Of a DNA stretch of 64,000 nucleotides, positions 1 through 14,175 are shown piece by piece. The notes under the pieces were generated by a model, which ran no database searches, was not told the DNA's origin, and saw only the letters and a list, made by a program, of their open reading frames with translations. The stretch spans positions 9,740,861 to 9,804,860 of the forward strand of contig WARS01000015.1 of the NCBI GenBank assembly GCA_008933995.1, given 5' to 3'. The stretch comes from Datnioides undecimradiatus (Eukaryota; Chordata; Actinopteri; Lobotiformes; Datnioididae). The position numbers and the translations under genes are program-made. The number at the start of each line of letters is the position of its first letter. The first letter of the stretch is position 1.

Positions 1-246
1 CTTCCCAGTGTAGATGAAGTCCAGAACTTGTCTGAATACAGAGGGGTTAACCATCTCTGTATCGAGGTTAATGAGGTTATCGTGGAGGACCAAAGATTTG
101 AAGTAGATGCTGCTTGCTGCCAGGATGTTCTTGTGGGCACGGAAGAGCGCATTCTCCACCACGATGATAACATCACACAGGAAGCCCTTGGCTCTCTGCT
201 GGTTGAGTTGCAGCAGCAGTTGTTTGGCATGATTTGGCAGTTCCAT
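1..246 (-). CDS. hic2: HIC2-like BTB/POZ zinc-finger repressor, N-terminal part (runs off left edge)
   Basis: Read on the minus strand from ATG at 246-244, the frame begins MELPNHAKQLLLQLNQQR, continues through GFLCDVIIVVENALFRAHK and ILAASSIYFKSLVLHDN, and reaches LDFIYTGK at the window edge. This is the start of a BTB/POZ domain and is very close to the HIC family of sequence-specific transcriptional repressors. The wording (MELP.H.KQLLLQLNQQR, VVEN, SSIYFKSLVLHDNLINLD) fits HIC2 better than HIC1. The BTB domain mediates dimerisation and corepressor recruitment; the C2H2 zinc fingers that bind DNA lie beyond the left edge. The frame stays open upstream of this ATG to a likely splice acceptor (CAG at 305-303 or 299-297), so an earlier start in an upstream exon is possible, as human HIC2 has extra residues before MELP. 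Family certain, paralogue likely. Confidence 0.9.
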   Translation of the reverse strand, partial: MELPNHAKQLLLQLNQQRAKGFLCDVIIVVENALFRAHKNILAASSIYFKSLVLHDNLINLDTEMVNPSVFRQVLDFIYTGK

Positions 247-302
247 TTCCACCTTCCTTCTTTCCTTCTCTCTCTCTCTTCCTGCACGAGCACCACCTGA
301 AG

Positions 303-3300
303 CTGAAAGAAACAGAAAATGAAAAGTTGGTTGGTTTTGCACTGTAGAAATAAGTATTAGACTGATGGAAGACAAATGACTGGTTTCTCAGTACAACAGT
401 AACCCAGTAATATTTGGTTGGTCAAAGCAGCATACACAGACTTGGTGGCAAAACAGAACTTGCATTGTTCAAAACCATATGCTTGGTTTCATTTCTAGTT
501 TACTGCTGGCTTCAGCAGGATTAAAATTTAACAGATTTTAAAAAGCCTGGCAGTTACACTGCCTGTATGTCTGGCACATCTAACAATTAAACTGCATGTA
601 CTATTACTTATGCTGCGAGAACATCAATCTGAGCTTTTAGCTCTCACAGGGAAACTAGCAAACTTTTTAGCACAGCATGCCACATAATCACATGGCAGCT
701 TAGAAACTGGAACCCTCCCTTCCCTCTCATCTTCCTTTTTAAACAAACTGCAAACCCACATGGATCAAGTTCTGATTGTACACATTGCCACTGTTCTGGC
801 ACAAAGGCCAAGAGGGGTGTAGGCAAAGTAACAACTTTTCTAGGTGCCTCCCCTCCGCTTGTCTTCCTGTTCTCTGGAGTAACTCTAGTTTTGGTGGATG
901 CCCTCTTTGGAAATTCAGCTCACTCTAGTCTCTATTAGGTCATGGTAATGTCAGCCCTGCCCTATTGTCTGGGGGTGGGGGTCGGTGGCACAGCAGGGCC
1001 GGGGGGAGGGATTAGGTGACACCTGAGCAGGTAAAACTACACAGGAGCTAGGGCAGAAGAGGGAGGAGGGAGGGTGTTGCTCAAAGACAAGGACAGCAAC
1101 ACCTGATCCTCCAGAGAGGCCCTCATTTATGGAATTAGGCCAGATGAATCTCATTCACTATATAGTGATGACCTATTACATACCACAGTGCTCTACTTCT
1201 GGTCTGACATTGAAAACACATTTTCTAAAGAAATGTAATGCATTAGACGCAAGGAGTCTGTCTGCAGCTAAAAATGTGATGGACGAGTCGTTTGTTTTAG
1301 CTGAAGCCACAAGTGCCTGTCTTGACTCATGTTTTAACATGTTCTTAAGAGCCCTGGGCATGCTGGGAAAATGGACATACATCTCTAATGCCCCTGATCA
1401 GGGCAGGGTATACCGTATTACAGGAGATTACACAGTAATGCAGAGAAACGCTTAACTCAAGCAGTAAATGCATGTGAAAATGTGCCATTTCAACCCAGTG
1501 CCAACCTAGAGATTTACTGAAAATTATGTTTCATAACACACAGCAGGAGAGGAGGGAGTGGCTCCTAAAGTCAGCTCGAGTGCCAGAAACTCCAAGCTTT
1601 AGTGAAGAGACACAGAACTTGCTATCAAAACTCGGTCTAGAAACTAAAGGGTCATCTGAAGGCTGAAATTGATAAAGCTATAGATATGTATACCAACCAA
1701 GAACAACTGCTTAAAGATAAAGAATGAGGTTTCCGGCACTACAATCCCAAGCTGCATCACAACGTTCTTAAGCAAAGCCTTGAACATACTGGCCAGCCCT
1801 TGAGTTAAGCTCTACAATCACAGCACAGACTTTGAGAAAATAACACAGATAAAAAAAAAAAAAAGCAAAAACCCGCCCGTGAAAAATGGAAATTTGGTTA
1901 TTGGGAATGGCCAGGACAACGCACTTTTGTGAAAAATAACCTATTACAGCCAAGACTTAACATCTCACAAAGAGAACAAGGTGAAAATTGTAAACTGGAG
2001 ATAGCTGGCTGATGCATCAAAGCCAGCTCTGTTGGAACAGTCAGGCTAGCTGATACAATCAGCTGGAGTGATCATTACTCTCAGATCCAGGCCTGGGCTT
2101 GCCTCCTCTGCTTTGACACTTCTTCTCGTGGTCTTCTACCCCTCCCCCTTCTTTCCCTGCTTCTCCCCCTACTCCATTCTCTCTCTCTCTCTCTCCCCCC
2201 CTCTATCCTCCCACCCTCACCAGCCTCTCACCGGGCATGCAGACACATCCTAGGAACTGCTCGCTGTCCCCAACGTGAATTATAATGAGCTATTCTGGAA
2301 TACATAACCCAGATCTGCAGTTAAACAGCAGAATGTGCTACAGACATGCACAGCACTCAACCCTGCAGGCTGTAATGGAGAAGAGGGTTGCTGGAGAAAG
2401 AAGGGCCCCTGCTACGATGCCAGTCAGGAAGCCATATATCAGTCAAGTCTCTCTCTTAACATACACACACACCTCTGCAGGCTTTATGGGGGGATTCAAG
2501 AGGCTTTTCCAGCAGACCGACATAAAAAGGGGGCTGGGCTCAGGGTAGAGAAGCCAGCTCAGGAGCCCCCCCCCCCCCCTTCTCATCCCTCGTTTTCTCT
2601 CTCTCTCTCTCCTCCCCCCATCACCCACACGGCTACCCTCTCCCCCTGGCCCCTCCAGTGCTGTGCTGTGCCGGCTGGATTCCAGGGAGCTGCTAATGGA
2701 TTACGGCTGATCTATATGCAGCTAGGGTGGGACACGTGTAGGCCCAGCTCCCCTTCCAATGGTGCTGCCCAGGAAAGCAGGCTTAATACCACAGGGGACA
2801 GACAGGCCTGCACCATCATGGCAGCTCCATCTGTGAGTGCATGGCACGCTTTGCAGTTCGTTGAAACATTTTCAATGCCATATCTGAGCCGGGTTCTGTT
2901 ACAGCATCACAGCCTCACGGTCAGAGTGTAAAGTCAGGGATGGATGAACGATGAGAAAGACGACCCTCCTAGAACAGCTAGAACGATGTTTCCAGTATGC
3001 AGGATGACTAGTTCAAATGTATAATGTTACTTAGTTGACAAGCAACATTTACTGTGGGTTGGATCCCTGAATTTTTAAGCCCTCTGCAAAGGTTGGCAGG
3101 GAGGTTGAAAGATGGCTGGAGAGGTGATCAGGAGGTTTGTGAGAGACAATACTTGCTCTGCCCAAATATGGCACCACATACCAGCCAAACACAGCTCTGG
3201 GCTTGGACTGTAGACAGGGGTAGAAGGTTGGCCTTCAAGCACAGGCACAGGATCAGCTTACCTTGCCTGCAATGTTAACCTTTTCAAAAACTGAGCATTG

Positions 3301-6300
3301 CTTAATGATAGAGTGGAGACCCTCATATTTAAAAAGAAAAAAAACAAAAACAAAACAGCACCCTGCTGCTTTGGCTCAACCTCAACTTGTTTCAGGAGCC
3401 TGCTGGTGAGAGGATGAGCAAACAGGGATGTTTACACAGACTCGACAGACATGATCAGGATAACATATCAGTGTGTTGATTTAGGACTAAAAACTACTGT
3501 CCAAAGTGCCCCCAGGAGTGAATTAATGTCAGCCTGCTCTCAATTAAACTGGTTACACGAGAAATCTGGATGATCTGGTTGGGCTTCATTTACTCCTGCC
3601 TGTCATTGCATCCCTTTTTTCCAAGGAGTTTATGGATTAAACAGCGAGCTAGTAAACCTTTCAGAGTGTTCAAACAGCGAAGGTGACTGACAGAGCAGTG
3701 GGCTGTGGCACTAATCTCCTGAACAGAGGGTAGAGAGCCAGGAGAGAGGGCAGAGGTGAGGCAAAGTCCTGTGGCGCAATAACAAAACACACCCTACTAC
3801 TGTGAAAGGTCATCTGCTAAACAACCAACAGAAAACAAGGCTGAGAAGGATTTTTCAAACATATTCAACCCAGGTTTTATTGTGGGGTTAGCTTTCACAG
3901 TGACTTCTTTAAAACTATATTCAGTAATGACTTTGTGAAACTGTGTAGACGGTCACATTGAGCAGAGGAAAGAAGACAAATGAGGACTGTTTGTAGCAGA
4001 TAGAGAAAGAGAACCAATCATGTACACGAGCAATAGGCCTCCCTGTGTGCGCGCACTCAAAGAGACAGTGCACTTAAAGACACACACACAGCACCACACA
4101 CTTAAACGCACACACACCCAGAGAGTATGTTGGTGGGCAGAGGGAGTGGGGGAGGGGTTAGGGGGATGGTACAAAGCCAGTTTGAAGCAACCACCTCTGA
4201 GCCATTTCAACATGGCTGACGCTGCTGCATGGGTAAGGTTGATCCATGCAGGACATGAGGGTACTGCAATTATAAGAGCTTGAGCTCTACCATTAGTGAG
4301 AACAGCACAATGAACAGCTTTTAGGCTACCAACCCTATGCTTTCCCTTTCACCTGTGTAGCATCAAAGGAAACACCATAAACCAACCACTGGTGATCTGA
4401 TCCGCTTTAGTCCATAGTTAATGTGCTCAAATGCTCTCACAAAGAACAACCGGTTACAGGAGCAAACATAGACAACTGGAGACTGTTTATATGCACTGTG
4501 GTAACCTGGTGCTGTGGACAGTAAGTAATTATCCCACGGTGATATTTTCAATGCTGTCATATCTGTAGTGTATTAATGGGCGTTTTTTTCAGAGCAACAT
4601 GTTTGGGCAGGCCGTGTACCTTTCGTTTCACCAATGTACTGTTCAATTATTCACAGCAGTTAACTTGTTTCTTTTCAGTTCAGAATTGACTTGTTTACCA
4701 TCACTACTTATGGTAATGATGGTTGCTTTCATTCCACCACACGACTGCCCCAGCTACACTTTACCTGTCTGAAGTCAGTGTCATAAACATGAATATAAAT
4801 TATAAAACAAAACCCCTTTAGAAACTGTGTCAGGAAATGACAGTGTTAGTGACAGTGTCTAGCAGTGTTAACTGGGTAACCTCATTAAATGAAAGCTGGT
4901 TTCATGTTTCCATTATCTTTAATAAATCAGGTTACTGCAGATAGTGATGTGTATAGAAATTCACTGAGCATGACTCAGTGTATCCTGAAGAGAAATAAGT
5001 AGATTTGTCAAAGCTGAATTCAAAACTTAAGGCAGTCTAATTGTTTCACATCAAATTTCATAAAAAGACATACAGTCTTGAACTGAATTCTCTGAACTGC
5101 ATATAGTGCTGTATCTTGTGCAGTAATGCGGTGCCATGGAGAGCAGAACATAAACTACAGAGGGTGAAATAATAAGTGAAATCACCTGCTGTGGCCATTG
5201 GTTGAAATGAAAACCTCCCTATACTTGTGTCTCCATGGCAAATGGTTGAATAGCTCAGATACAGAGCATCTACATTCTGGACACTGATCCAATTCTGGTT
5301 ATAATCTCTTTAGAAAAGCTGAAGGGGAGATGTCTCACTGTACAAAATCTCAAAAATGTTAAGACTAGAGGTAAAGGCTGACCTGTCCTGTTTTGTAGGC
5401 ATGGATTTCTACAGAATTGCTGGATACAAATGCTTGAGAACAGGTGCGTGACCCTGGTGCCGCATGGCTGAAGGGAGAAGTACATGAATTACAGTGTCCC
5501 TACCACAGTCTGGGTAGAACCCTTCCAATTAAGACTCATTTTCTGTCAGGCAGTTCAGCCATGTTGCAGACAAACAAGTACTGCCCAGGGTGCAGTGGAA
5601 TGAAAGGAGACCCGTCTATTTCATCACAGGAGGGGGCCAATAGCTGCTGTGTACCCCAGATGTGCCAGTAAGGGAAAAAGAGGCAACACACACTCTCTCA
5701 CTCTGACTCACGCACATGCACACAAGCACATGAATCCTCCTATGTGTGCCCAACTCACCGTGTTACAACCCCATGGATCCATTTGTTTGTGAATGTTTAT
5801 TTGAATTCAATTTTCTAAAAACAAAAAACAACAACAAACAACACCTGAGTTTTCTTATGTCTGTTACTAAACTGGAAAATATTTTAAAGTATGTTTTAAC
5901 TTTGTTATTACTGTACACTGTGTAGAAATATGTTTAACACAATCAAGTGCAAAAAGTGAGTCTGTAACTGCCTAGAACCAGGAAGCACCAACAGAATAGT
6001 GTTAGATGTCTTAAGTGTGTGTTTTTCATTCATTATAAAAAGGAAGATAAAAGATGATGTGAAATCCGAATCCAAAATAGAAATATCTTAACCCAAAACC
6101 ATTTGGCCTTTTTCAAACAAAACAGCAAAGAATTACAATTACTCTCTCATTCCCTGACAGGGTTTATATGTGTGTGCGCCTATGCTCAGTGTCCTCCATG
6201 CTGTGTTGTATTTTGCGACTGGGTTGCTGCATCTTAAGTGCTCCCCGGAGAAATTAAATAAAGACTGAAATGAACAATGAGACTTTGACTGAGGTTACAG

Positions 6301-8689
6301 GCAATACTGGCTAGCAATTGGCACATGCTGTATCCAACTATGTGCCCTCACCAACAGTGAAGCAATCAACCACGTCACTAAGTGAACATATGATTGGTAT
6401 GATAAAGTGACCTCTGTCTTGAGAGAATGAACTTTGTTGATGAGATAAACCCCCTCAACCCCTTCCCTATCCGTAAAAAGCAGCAGATCCACATGACCTG
6501 GAGCCTAATGCTTTGGCTAAGGACAGAGGGCATGTTGGGTAAGGAGAGGTCCTGAATGGTCCAAGGTTTTACAGAGCTGCCCACCCCCCCTTCTCCTCCT
6601 CCAGCCTTTAAACACTGCATAACCTTCTGGCTATCAGCACTACATTCCACAGACTGTTTCTTCTCCTTAAAGAACAACAACAACCCTGCCCCGAGGTGAT
6701 TCAGCCACTCAACGAACCAAACTGCCCTCAAACTGGCGACGCAGAGCAGAACAGAACAGACGGATCCATATAGGTACAACAGCCTAGCACAAACTTTAAG
6801 TCCTTCGCTAACATGTCAGCAGAACATATAGCCTAAGTAGCCTTACTGCATTGTGCTGCCCACACACGCCACTGTAAGCTGTGATCACAATGTACACACA
6901 GGATACTGTGCGTGTGTTGAGAAGTGGAAGGGACAAGTACGGTGAGGCAACACCAAGCGGCCGATGATGAGGATCATGCGGCGCGCACACGGGCCTCAAA
7001 TTACCCTCCAGGCCCCACTTTGTAGTCCATCAATGAAACTAGTCACAGTGATCAGTTGACTTGGTCATTTTTAACGGCTTTAATTAACTTGTTCTACACT
7101 GATTACTTGATGTATCTGCATATTCCACAACAATTACATTATGCAGATGACTACGCAATAAAATAAGAACGCACAGGAGTACAGCAGTTACTTTGTCACA
7201 CTGTCTGGAGAACATTTCCCTCTTGCTTCTATTAGGTGTTTTATTAGAGGTACCAGGTTGCTGCACTTCTGCTGCATAGCCTGAACAAAACAAACAAAAG
7301 CTCATGATTTCTTCATTCCTGTATGAGTTCATAAAAGACACCATTTTGAAAATAATGGGATTAAATGAACTAAGCACTTAGAGGTGTCAGTCTTCGAAGC
7401 TTATTGCTGTTACAGATGCAGCACTGGCATCATCCAGTGCTCCACTCAATACTGCCAGGAGCCCTATTGCAGCTTTATAAGTCTCATCAAATTAGTATAT
7501 GTGAATAAAGTGTAAGCCTGGATATTCTTGTGCTTCATAAGTGTAATGTTGACAGGCACAATTCAGCTAATTATTCAAACAAACGTTAGGCTAGCAGGCA
7601 AAGCAACTGCACACTTTGACTACACTTCTGGGCGGGTGTAACCAGCCAAAATATAGTCCTATAATCTTCATATTATAGGCCTCAGTGCCCTGCAACCCTG
7701 AGCAGGATAAGAGCTTGTGAAAACAGATGGATTTACCTTCATATTGCCCAAATGTTATGACTAAACTTCTCCAAGACATGAGTCTGGAAATGTCTCAACA
7801 TTAACAAAGAGCCTACTTGAAATGAGTTTATCACAGCAAACAACTACCCTGCCTGTGTTCAATCTAATGAATGAAAAACTTAACTTTGCACCATTAAGCA
7901 CAAACAAGGCTGTGCAAAACCATTTGGCCATGCATAACAGGCATAAAAAAACAGAAACCTTTAAACCTGTAACCTGCATTTCAGCTAGAGACACAGATAT
8001 TTAAGATTTTACTATTATTTTACTGTCACACAGCCAGGGTGTACATCACTTCGATTGATCCTAAAATTAAAAAACTACTGTCAGTACAGTGGAAATGTTT
8101 TTACAGAACTACACATTTGCTTATACAAAAACAGCAGCCAGTCAAGAGAACCCACATTACTGACATTCCTGTGCCCCATTATCTCCATGCCCCTTGGTAC
8201 TTTAACAGCACTGATCACCTGAGAAGCCGAGCAGCCTTCTCACCTGAGCACATACATTGTTTTTTTTAGTTACCAAGTGATACCAAGTGTGGTTGCCCTG
8301 AGTTAATACTTCAACAATACATATAATGCACTGCTATCCAAAAAAGATAATGTACATGTCGTGCAACACTGTCTCTATATAGGCACAGAGGTTTTGGGTC
8401 ACGATGTAACATTACACCCACACTGTATAGCCGATCACAAAGATGGTCGATGTATAGCAGTAGCCAACCTATAGGCTGTAAAGACGTATACAATCCCCAT
8501 GTATCGCTACATGTCATGTTTAAAATATGTTTTAAACTGTAGAGGGCTGCATCTGCACTGTGCTGCAAGGCAATCCTGTTAAATCATTTTAATTAGCCCT
8601 ACCTAAGACCAAGGTGGCTTAACCTATATATAAACAATGCAGGTTACACTATAGGTATCGACTGTAACATCTTAATGATTATCGGGAAG
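303..8689. other. Putative long 5' intron of hic2, no coding evidence
   Basis: About 8.4 kb lie between the acceptor of the first visible hic2 coding exon and the CpG-richer block near 9 kb. I see only short, unconvincing frames, a homopolymer-C tract near 2566-2578, CT-rich runs near 2182-2200 and 2597-2611, and CA-rich sequence near 4080-4120. Nothing reads as a protein family. HIC genes are known for upstream noncoding exons, so the interval is most simply an intron that may hold conserved regulatory DNA. Cross-species alignment would be needed to see that. Confidence 0.4.
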
Positions 8690-9460
8690 ATTGCACAAAA
8701 AAAAAAATCCCGTGCGTGAAATTCGCTCCCGTTTCGTTTTTATCGCATTGCGTGCAATTCATTTGCTATTAAAAGAGAAAAAGTCAGCGTTGCGGTTACA
8801 TGAGAGCGATCGATTTAAATGAAACCCTCAGCTCATTACTGCACATTCAGGCAAACGATTCGTTCGATATAATATATGGTTAGAAAAAGGGAAAAGGGCA
8901 GGTAAAGTATGCAAACATTTCTACGTTCATGTGAAGCGCCGCGACGAACCGTCCGTGGATCCTTTCTGTCGCCTAATGTGCTTTGCCAGCCTGGTGATTA
9001 TTTGGTACACTCGTTCTGTGGGGGCACCTCTTACAAACCCACGACGCCAAAATAATACGCTACAAACATTTGCAAACTATTTTCTTAACGTTTGGAGCAG
9101 GAGCAATGACAAGCTCGATTAAATACAGCGGGGACCTGCGGCTTGCCAAGCAGGCTGGTAGAGCCAGAATAGGCACCAGCGGAGCCCCCTTTTTGTTGGC
9201 ACGCCGCGGAAAAAAACACCACCGTAACGCCGAAAAACCCAAGCGATACACGCAGCAACTGCGAGAAAACCGATCAGCACGAAACAAGCATGAAAGCGGC
9301 CACGTTAGGCGTTTACAATTCAGCTTAAAGAGAAATTGTTTCTTTTAAATACCTTATTACATCGGTAGGGTCGTTCTCAAGCGTTCTTTACCATCCTCTT
9401 GCTCATCTCACAGCCTTCGGGACGCCATGTTGAAAGCTTATGACGTTAGGCTTCCTCACC
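8690..9460 (-). promoter_or_regulatory. CpG-richer candidate hic2 promoter and first exon
   Basis: CpG dinucleotides are clearly more frequent here than in the flanks. On the minus strand an AACATGGCG motif (9431-9423) resembles the YY1 initiator-proximal site, and about 30 bases downstream the sequence GATG followed by GTAAAG offers a donor ending an exon near 9396. A noncoding first exon spliced to the acceptor at about 303 would fit the usual structure of HIC genes. This is inferred from composition and motif only. Confidence 0.35.
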
Positions 9461-11869
9461 CCTGACCCACATTTGAATAGAAACCAGCCCAGAGTGCAGC
9501 AGAGAAAACATCCCACTGTGGGAGGGTTTGGCCACTTTCTCAGCTCAGTTCCCCTGGCAACTTTACCTGCAAGATGGCAGAGGCAGGGAGAGAGAGACAC
9601 ACAGAGATATATGTCGTGTTTAGATTGTGTTTTAGGCCTTCTTCTGCCTGCAGCACGACTCAGCCGTGGTCCTACACAGCTGAACGCGGCTTCACGCTGC
9701 AAAAAATAACTGACTTGACAAGTTGTTTTGTGTGGCGTTTAGGTTTACTATTAAAAAAGGTTAATTAGACAAACCTAACATTTTATGGGGGGGGGGGGCG
9801 AAACCAGGGAGTTTCAGTAGCAGTTTCACCTCAGTGCGGTTAAAAATGAGCGACGGAAAGCCAAGTCTTCAAGTAAAATGGTAATGTTAATCACCAGGGA
9901 TTTACATTTCAGACGAGGAAATGTTTTAATCAAGGCTTGAATCGCATGCAAATAAATGATTCTGCATGGCATCGCTGGGTTACATTTTTCTTAAAAAGCT
10001 GTTTGCAACAATACAGATAAAGTGAGGAGACACCCTTTGCAGTGCACACTGTTTCTCTCCATGTTCGAGTCTATATTAGTTTAAACATACATTTAATATG
10101 CTTACTGCATTCACCAAAGACAACTGCATCAACCCAGTTTATTATGAAATCGGTTTATCAGTTGGAGTGGAGATGACTGCAGTTTGACAGTTAGACTTTA
10201 AATCTGAGCTCTAAACCATAACAGATCTAAAGATGACTGATGGCCAGATTATTTAGAGATAACAGCAGAAAGGAAAAGAGAGAGAGCGGGCTTGGGCTCA
10301 GAAATTGGGCACCAGATGTGCGGAAGTGTGGCGATCAGTTGGCTCCTCCTCTTAGCTCAGAGGACCCGTACCAGCCCCCAATAGAAAACAGGCTAGAACC
10401 CACTGATGGGTCTCACCTATATAGCACTAATTAAACCTCTATCAGTGAGACTAGTATTATGATGACACCTGACTACGGCTAATAATCAAGATTCACGTCT
10501 ACGATCTGCAAGCTACAACAGGCAAACACTGATACAGATACGGTATCATTTTAATCTACCATGCTTATGCTTATGGTTCACATTCCATACAGAAGTTATG
10601 GCGCAGTGCCAAAGTGCTCTTCTGACACTCTGCGGTTGCCGCAGAAACTGCATCCTCTGCAGGGAAGCGCCGCACACAAGTTCCACAATCAAGGCGCCGA
10701 GACGCACTGCATGTGTTCCTGCATTATTAAATCACTCTAGGTGGGCATCCTTCACGCAGAACGGTGACTAAATACGTGATAAACCTTATAGAGATGTAAT
10801 GCAAATTAGGTTTTCTTACAGCCTACGTCCAGCCTACGTGAATGCAACCGATCGATTTGAACAAAACTATTTCCACTTTTGCAAAGTTTTAGTGATAAAT
10901 GGTAACAATTTATCATATAAACGATAAACATTTATCACAGTAAAAATGTTTGTAACAAAGGCGAGAGAACAACCACAGTCTTTGAAGATATGCCGGTGCC
11001 TTATCAGAACAAGTGAAGACGCAGCACACTTTGTCTTTTGCACATTTTCACATGTAATTGTTTCCAAAAAGGAGCCGTTTTTGGGAGAATTGGAAAAATA
11101 AAGACGTTGACAGTGAAACAAAAAAATCAGCATGGGTGAAAGTAAAGTTGGCACCGTTAGAGGTTTTTTTGCAACCGTGAATATGTAATTTGTCAAAAAT
11201 GAATTTTAAAAATAATAGAACTGGATACAGTGTTAATTTCATTTGTAATCATTTGTAATGATTATAAGAATTTTTATGGCAAGACATTCAGACTACACGT
11301 TTAGCAGTTTCTTTCATTTCGGTTTTAGAGCAACAATGATGTGTAAACAGGATTTTTTTTTCCATGTTGAAACATTTCCATCAATTTCAAGAAACCCTAG
11401 CCCGAACTTGTCCTCGGCGTTTGACAGCAGGCGTGGATACATATTGGAAGTTCATCATCAGTCTTTGAGTGGTTTGGCTGTGTTGGCATTGACTGAAAAC
11501 ATCTACTTGGACATCCATCCAGCTTTTAAATTACCCCGCGGGGCCTGGGTGTCTATTGGGCCAAGTCGTCCAGAATGCTGCCTAATGAGGAGAAGAAAAG
11601 AGAAAATAGATCAGTCCTTCAGATTCAATAACTTTTTGCCAAACCAACTCTCCACAGAGGGCATCTTTGTTGTTTTCATAACAGAGAAAAAGACAGCGGG
11701 ATAAAAGAATATTAAATCAAGACCCAAATAAAATGAACATGTAAAGCAAATAAAATCATAAAGTACAAAACATGCCAGCATGTCATAAACATTTGTTGTG
11801 TAACAAGTCCAGCAAAGCACATATAGAAAGGCGTTAGGATTAATGTCATAACTTTTTTTTAAAACGTAT
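9461..11869. other. Intergenic DNA between the hic2 promoter and the GPCR cluster
   Basis: A G-homopolymer run lies near 9786-9798. The rest is AT-rich unique-looking DNA with scattered open frames of up to about 148 codons (for example 11258-11704, plus). None shows a recognisable domain, conserved motif or composition typical of coding sequence. No transposon ends were seen. Confidence 0.4.
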
Positions 11870-12893
11870 TTAATAGCATATTTTAGCCGTAAATTTTGTC
11901 TTGGAAGAAACAAAATCAAATATAGCAAGTCTAAAAATGATCCTGGGCTCGAAGAATAACGTGAATACCAGATTTAACTGAGAGGCATCTATCACTGCTG
12001 GGATAAAGTGCTCACTCGTCACACACTCACCTCCTCCTACAGCAGCCTCTCCACACTTTGGTGAGCAGCGTCGCACGGAGCGCAGCGCACCCTCTGATGT
12101 ACAGGATGGGGGTCAGAGAGGCATTCACCCGGGGCAAAATGCGGAGAGGGTCGGTGCCTTCATTCTTAAAAGTGTAACAGGTTGTACCAATGAAATTGCA
12201 GGCTATAACGTGACAGAATATCGGAAGCCAAGTTCCCAAGAAGAACACGGCCACCACCAATATGAGATACACCGATGAGCGCTTGCTGTCTCTCTCCTCG
12301 GAGGGTGGCTCCCTCTCCAGCTGGAACCTGGCTATGATGAACAGTCTGATATTAAGCCCTATCATTATAATTACTGTGAATATGTTCCCCACAAACGTAC
12401 CAATGCTCGTGATCTTTTTGGCTACGCCGACTGTGACCAGGTTGTGCACGGCCACGATCAAGAAAGCATAGACCCAGTAGGCAAGGATGACCAGCACGGT
12501 CCTGTTGCGGGTCATGCGCTGGGTGTATTTAAAAGGTGACACCACCGCGTGGTACCTATCTGCCTGCGCGGCCAGGATGGCCATGTAAGACAACCCTAGA
12601 AACGTAGGTACGATGTAAAGTGTTCTCGTAGGGGAGTCGAAGCTGTCCCTCACATCGAGCACGCCAACATAATAATATGACACACCGGTGCAGATGTCAC
12701 TAAAGCAGGTGCTCAGCATGTACATGAAGCGGTTCTCTCCGCGCAGCGCCTTGTTCAGAAGTATTGAGAGAAACACGGACACGTTGAGAAAAATTATGGC
12801 TGCAGCCAAGAAAATGCTGAAAAGAAACATCAACACATTGCCAAAGCTGGTGAGGGGCAGTACAGTAGATAAACCCTGGCTGCTGTTACTCAT
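11870..12893 (-). CDS. Orphan rhodopsin-like GPCR, cluster member A
   Basis: The long exon 12893-12031 encodes a seven-helix receptor starting MSNSSQG with an N-glycosylation sequon. It has a helix 2 Asp (STCFSDICTG), a DRY box (AQADRYHAVV), TWLP in helix 6 and NASLTPILY in helix 7 in place of NPxxY. No Cys is seen just before helix 3, so the usual helix 3-ECL2 disulfide seems absent. The apparent stop after CCRRR lies inside a consensus donor (AG then GTGAGT). Spliced to an acceptor ending at 11931, a second exon 11930-11870 continues in phase as RLAIFDFVSSK... and stops, giving about 307 residues instead of 288; this acceptor has a weak pyrimidine tract. A is the most divergent member and the only one on the minus strand, head to head with B. 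Ligand and function are unknown. The GPCR call is firm; the tail exon is moderate. Confidence 0.85.
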
Positions 12894-13441
12894 CGGTGCG
12901 GAGAAAACGGCTGCGCAACAAGAGTGTTTCAGTTCATTTCACAGCAAGGACTGGCAACGACGCAGCTGAGGGGAGTTTATCAGTCTGCCCTGGTTTATGT
13001 ACGAAGCCCAGTTAGAGCTTACAGGGAGGCGAACACCAGGGTGACTTTAATTCCCACGGCCACCGAGTCAACAAGCTCCTGACAAAAACATATAGAGGAA
13101 CTTATTAAAATAACTCCTCAAACAGGCCCAGATATGAGCTGCAATCCTTGCTGTGTATATAATCAGTTTCAAGTTTGCATCATAATCATCACATCTGGAC
13201 TTTTAGATCAAAATTAGGAACATTGTGCTTAAAACTAACAGCCTCCCTCTGTTTCCGAGGATGGCAGCATCAAGACAGGCCTTTCAGCATGAACCGAGCT
13301 TGCCCAACAGTTGCATTAAGATTCTCTGACAAGCCTAATTGTGAATCTATTAATATGTTTGCATGGTCAAAGCTAGTCTTGTTCTGCACTGCCTGGGTGG
13401 TGCCAGCAGCAGGTGTTAACTGTTCAAAGTGTACAAACGGA

Positions 13442-13512
13442 TGCGGTTTTGTGGAAACCAAAGGGCGCATAACAAGTGACTGATGATCACCATTACCGAA
13501 AACCTGAGTACT
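13442..13512 (+). repeat. Duplicated noncoding block, copy 1
   Basis: It shares with 14536-14610, in the same orientation, GGTTTT, TGGAAACCA, ACAAGTGACTGATGATCACC and CCGAA.ACCTG with few differences. It lies roughly 550-620 bp upstream of GPCR A. It could be a shared regulatory element or a duplication remnant. Confidence 0.65.
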
Positions 13513-14175
13513 TTGACTTTGACATGTTGAGTACATTTCATTGATAATACCTGCACACAATTTAGCTAGGCTTTGAAAGCTGGACTGTACTGGAGTACCT
13601 TTACAGTGTGTTATTACTAAGTCCTGTTGTCTGTGTTTAAAAAAACTACTTCACTACTTCATTTCCAACTGTCTCAGTGGCACAGTTTTTGTTAAGTGTA
13701 TGTTAATTGATAGTGCTTAAGTGAATGAAGAAGTGTTAAGCCTTTCTACATGATGATGTCCACTAAGGTTTTAGCTTATGAGAATCAAACTTTCATACAT
13801 TAGGATTTTTACTAGGCTGGATCTAAATACAACCGAGTTGAGGTCAAAACATAAAAACCGTGTACAGAGTCTGAGGGAGATAAATGATCACTGTCAACAG
13901 TATTACCGCATTACTCTTTTTACAAGTCTTGCGAATATGTAGTGGCTCTTACAACTATAGGCAGTCTACTGACAAAAAAAAAATGGTTCACTGCTCCCTC
14001 TAGTGGCCGAGAAATATAAAGACTTTGGTGATGAACTTCACAGTCAAAGTTCTTACATATCAAATGATTTAATATCTTGCGAGGGGCAAAACTTCAGTGA
14101 AATGTAATTGTTAGAAGCAAGTGAATTATGTGATCAATGCTTTTTTGCATGGGAACTTAAGGGAAAGTCGGAGAA

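Noticed and set aside
6378-6779. 133-codon open frame on minus in the putative hic2 intron
   Set aside because: No recognisable similarity, and no clear splice or promoter context.
11258-11704. 148-codon open frame upstream of GPCR A on plus
   Set aside because: No domain, no conserved motif, low-complexity AT-rich codons; likely chance.
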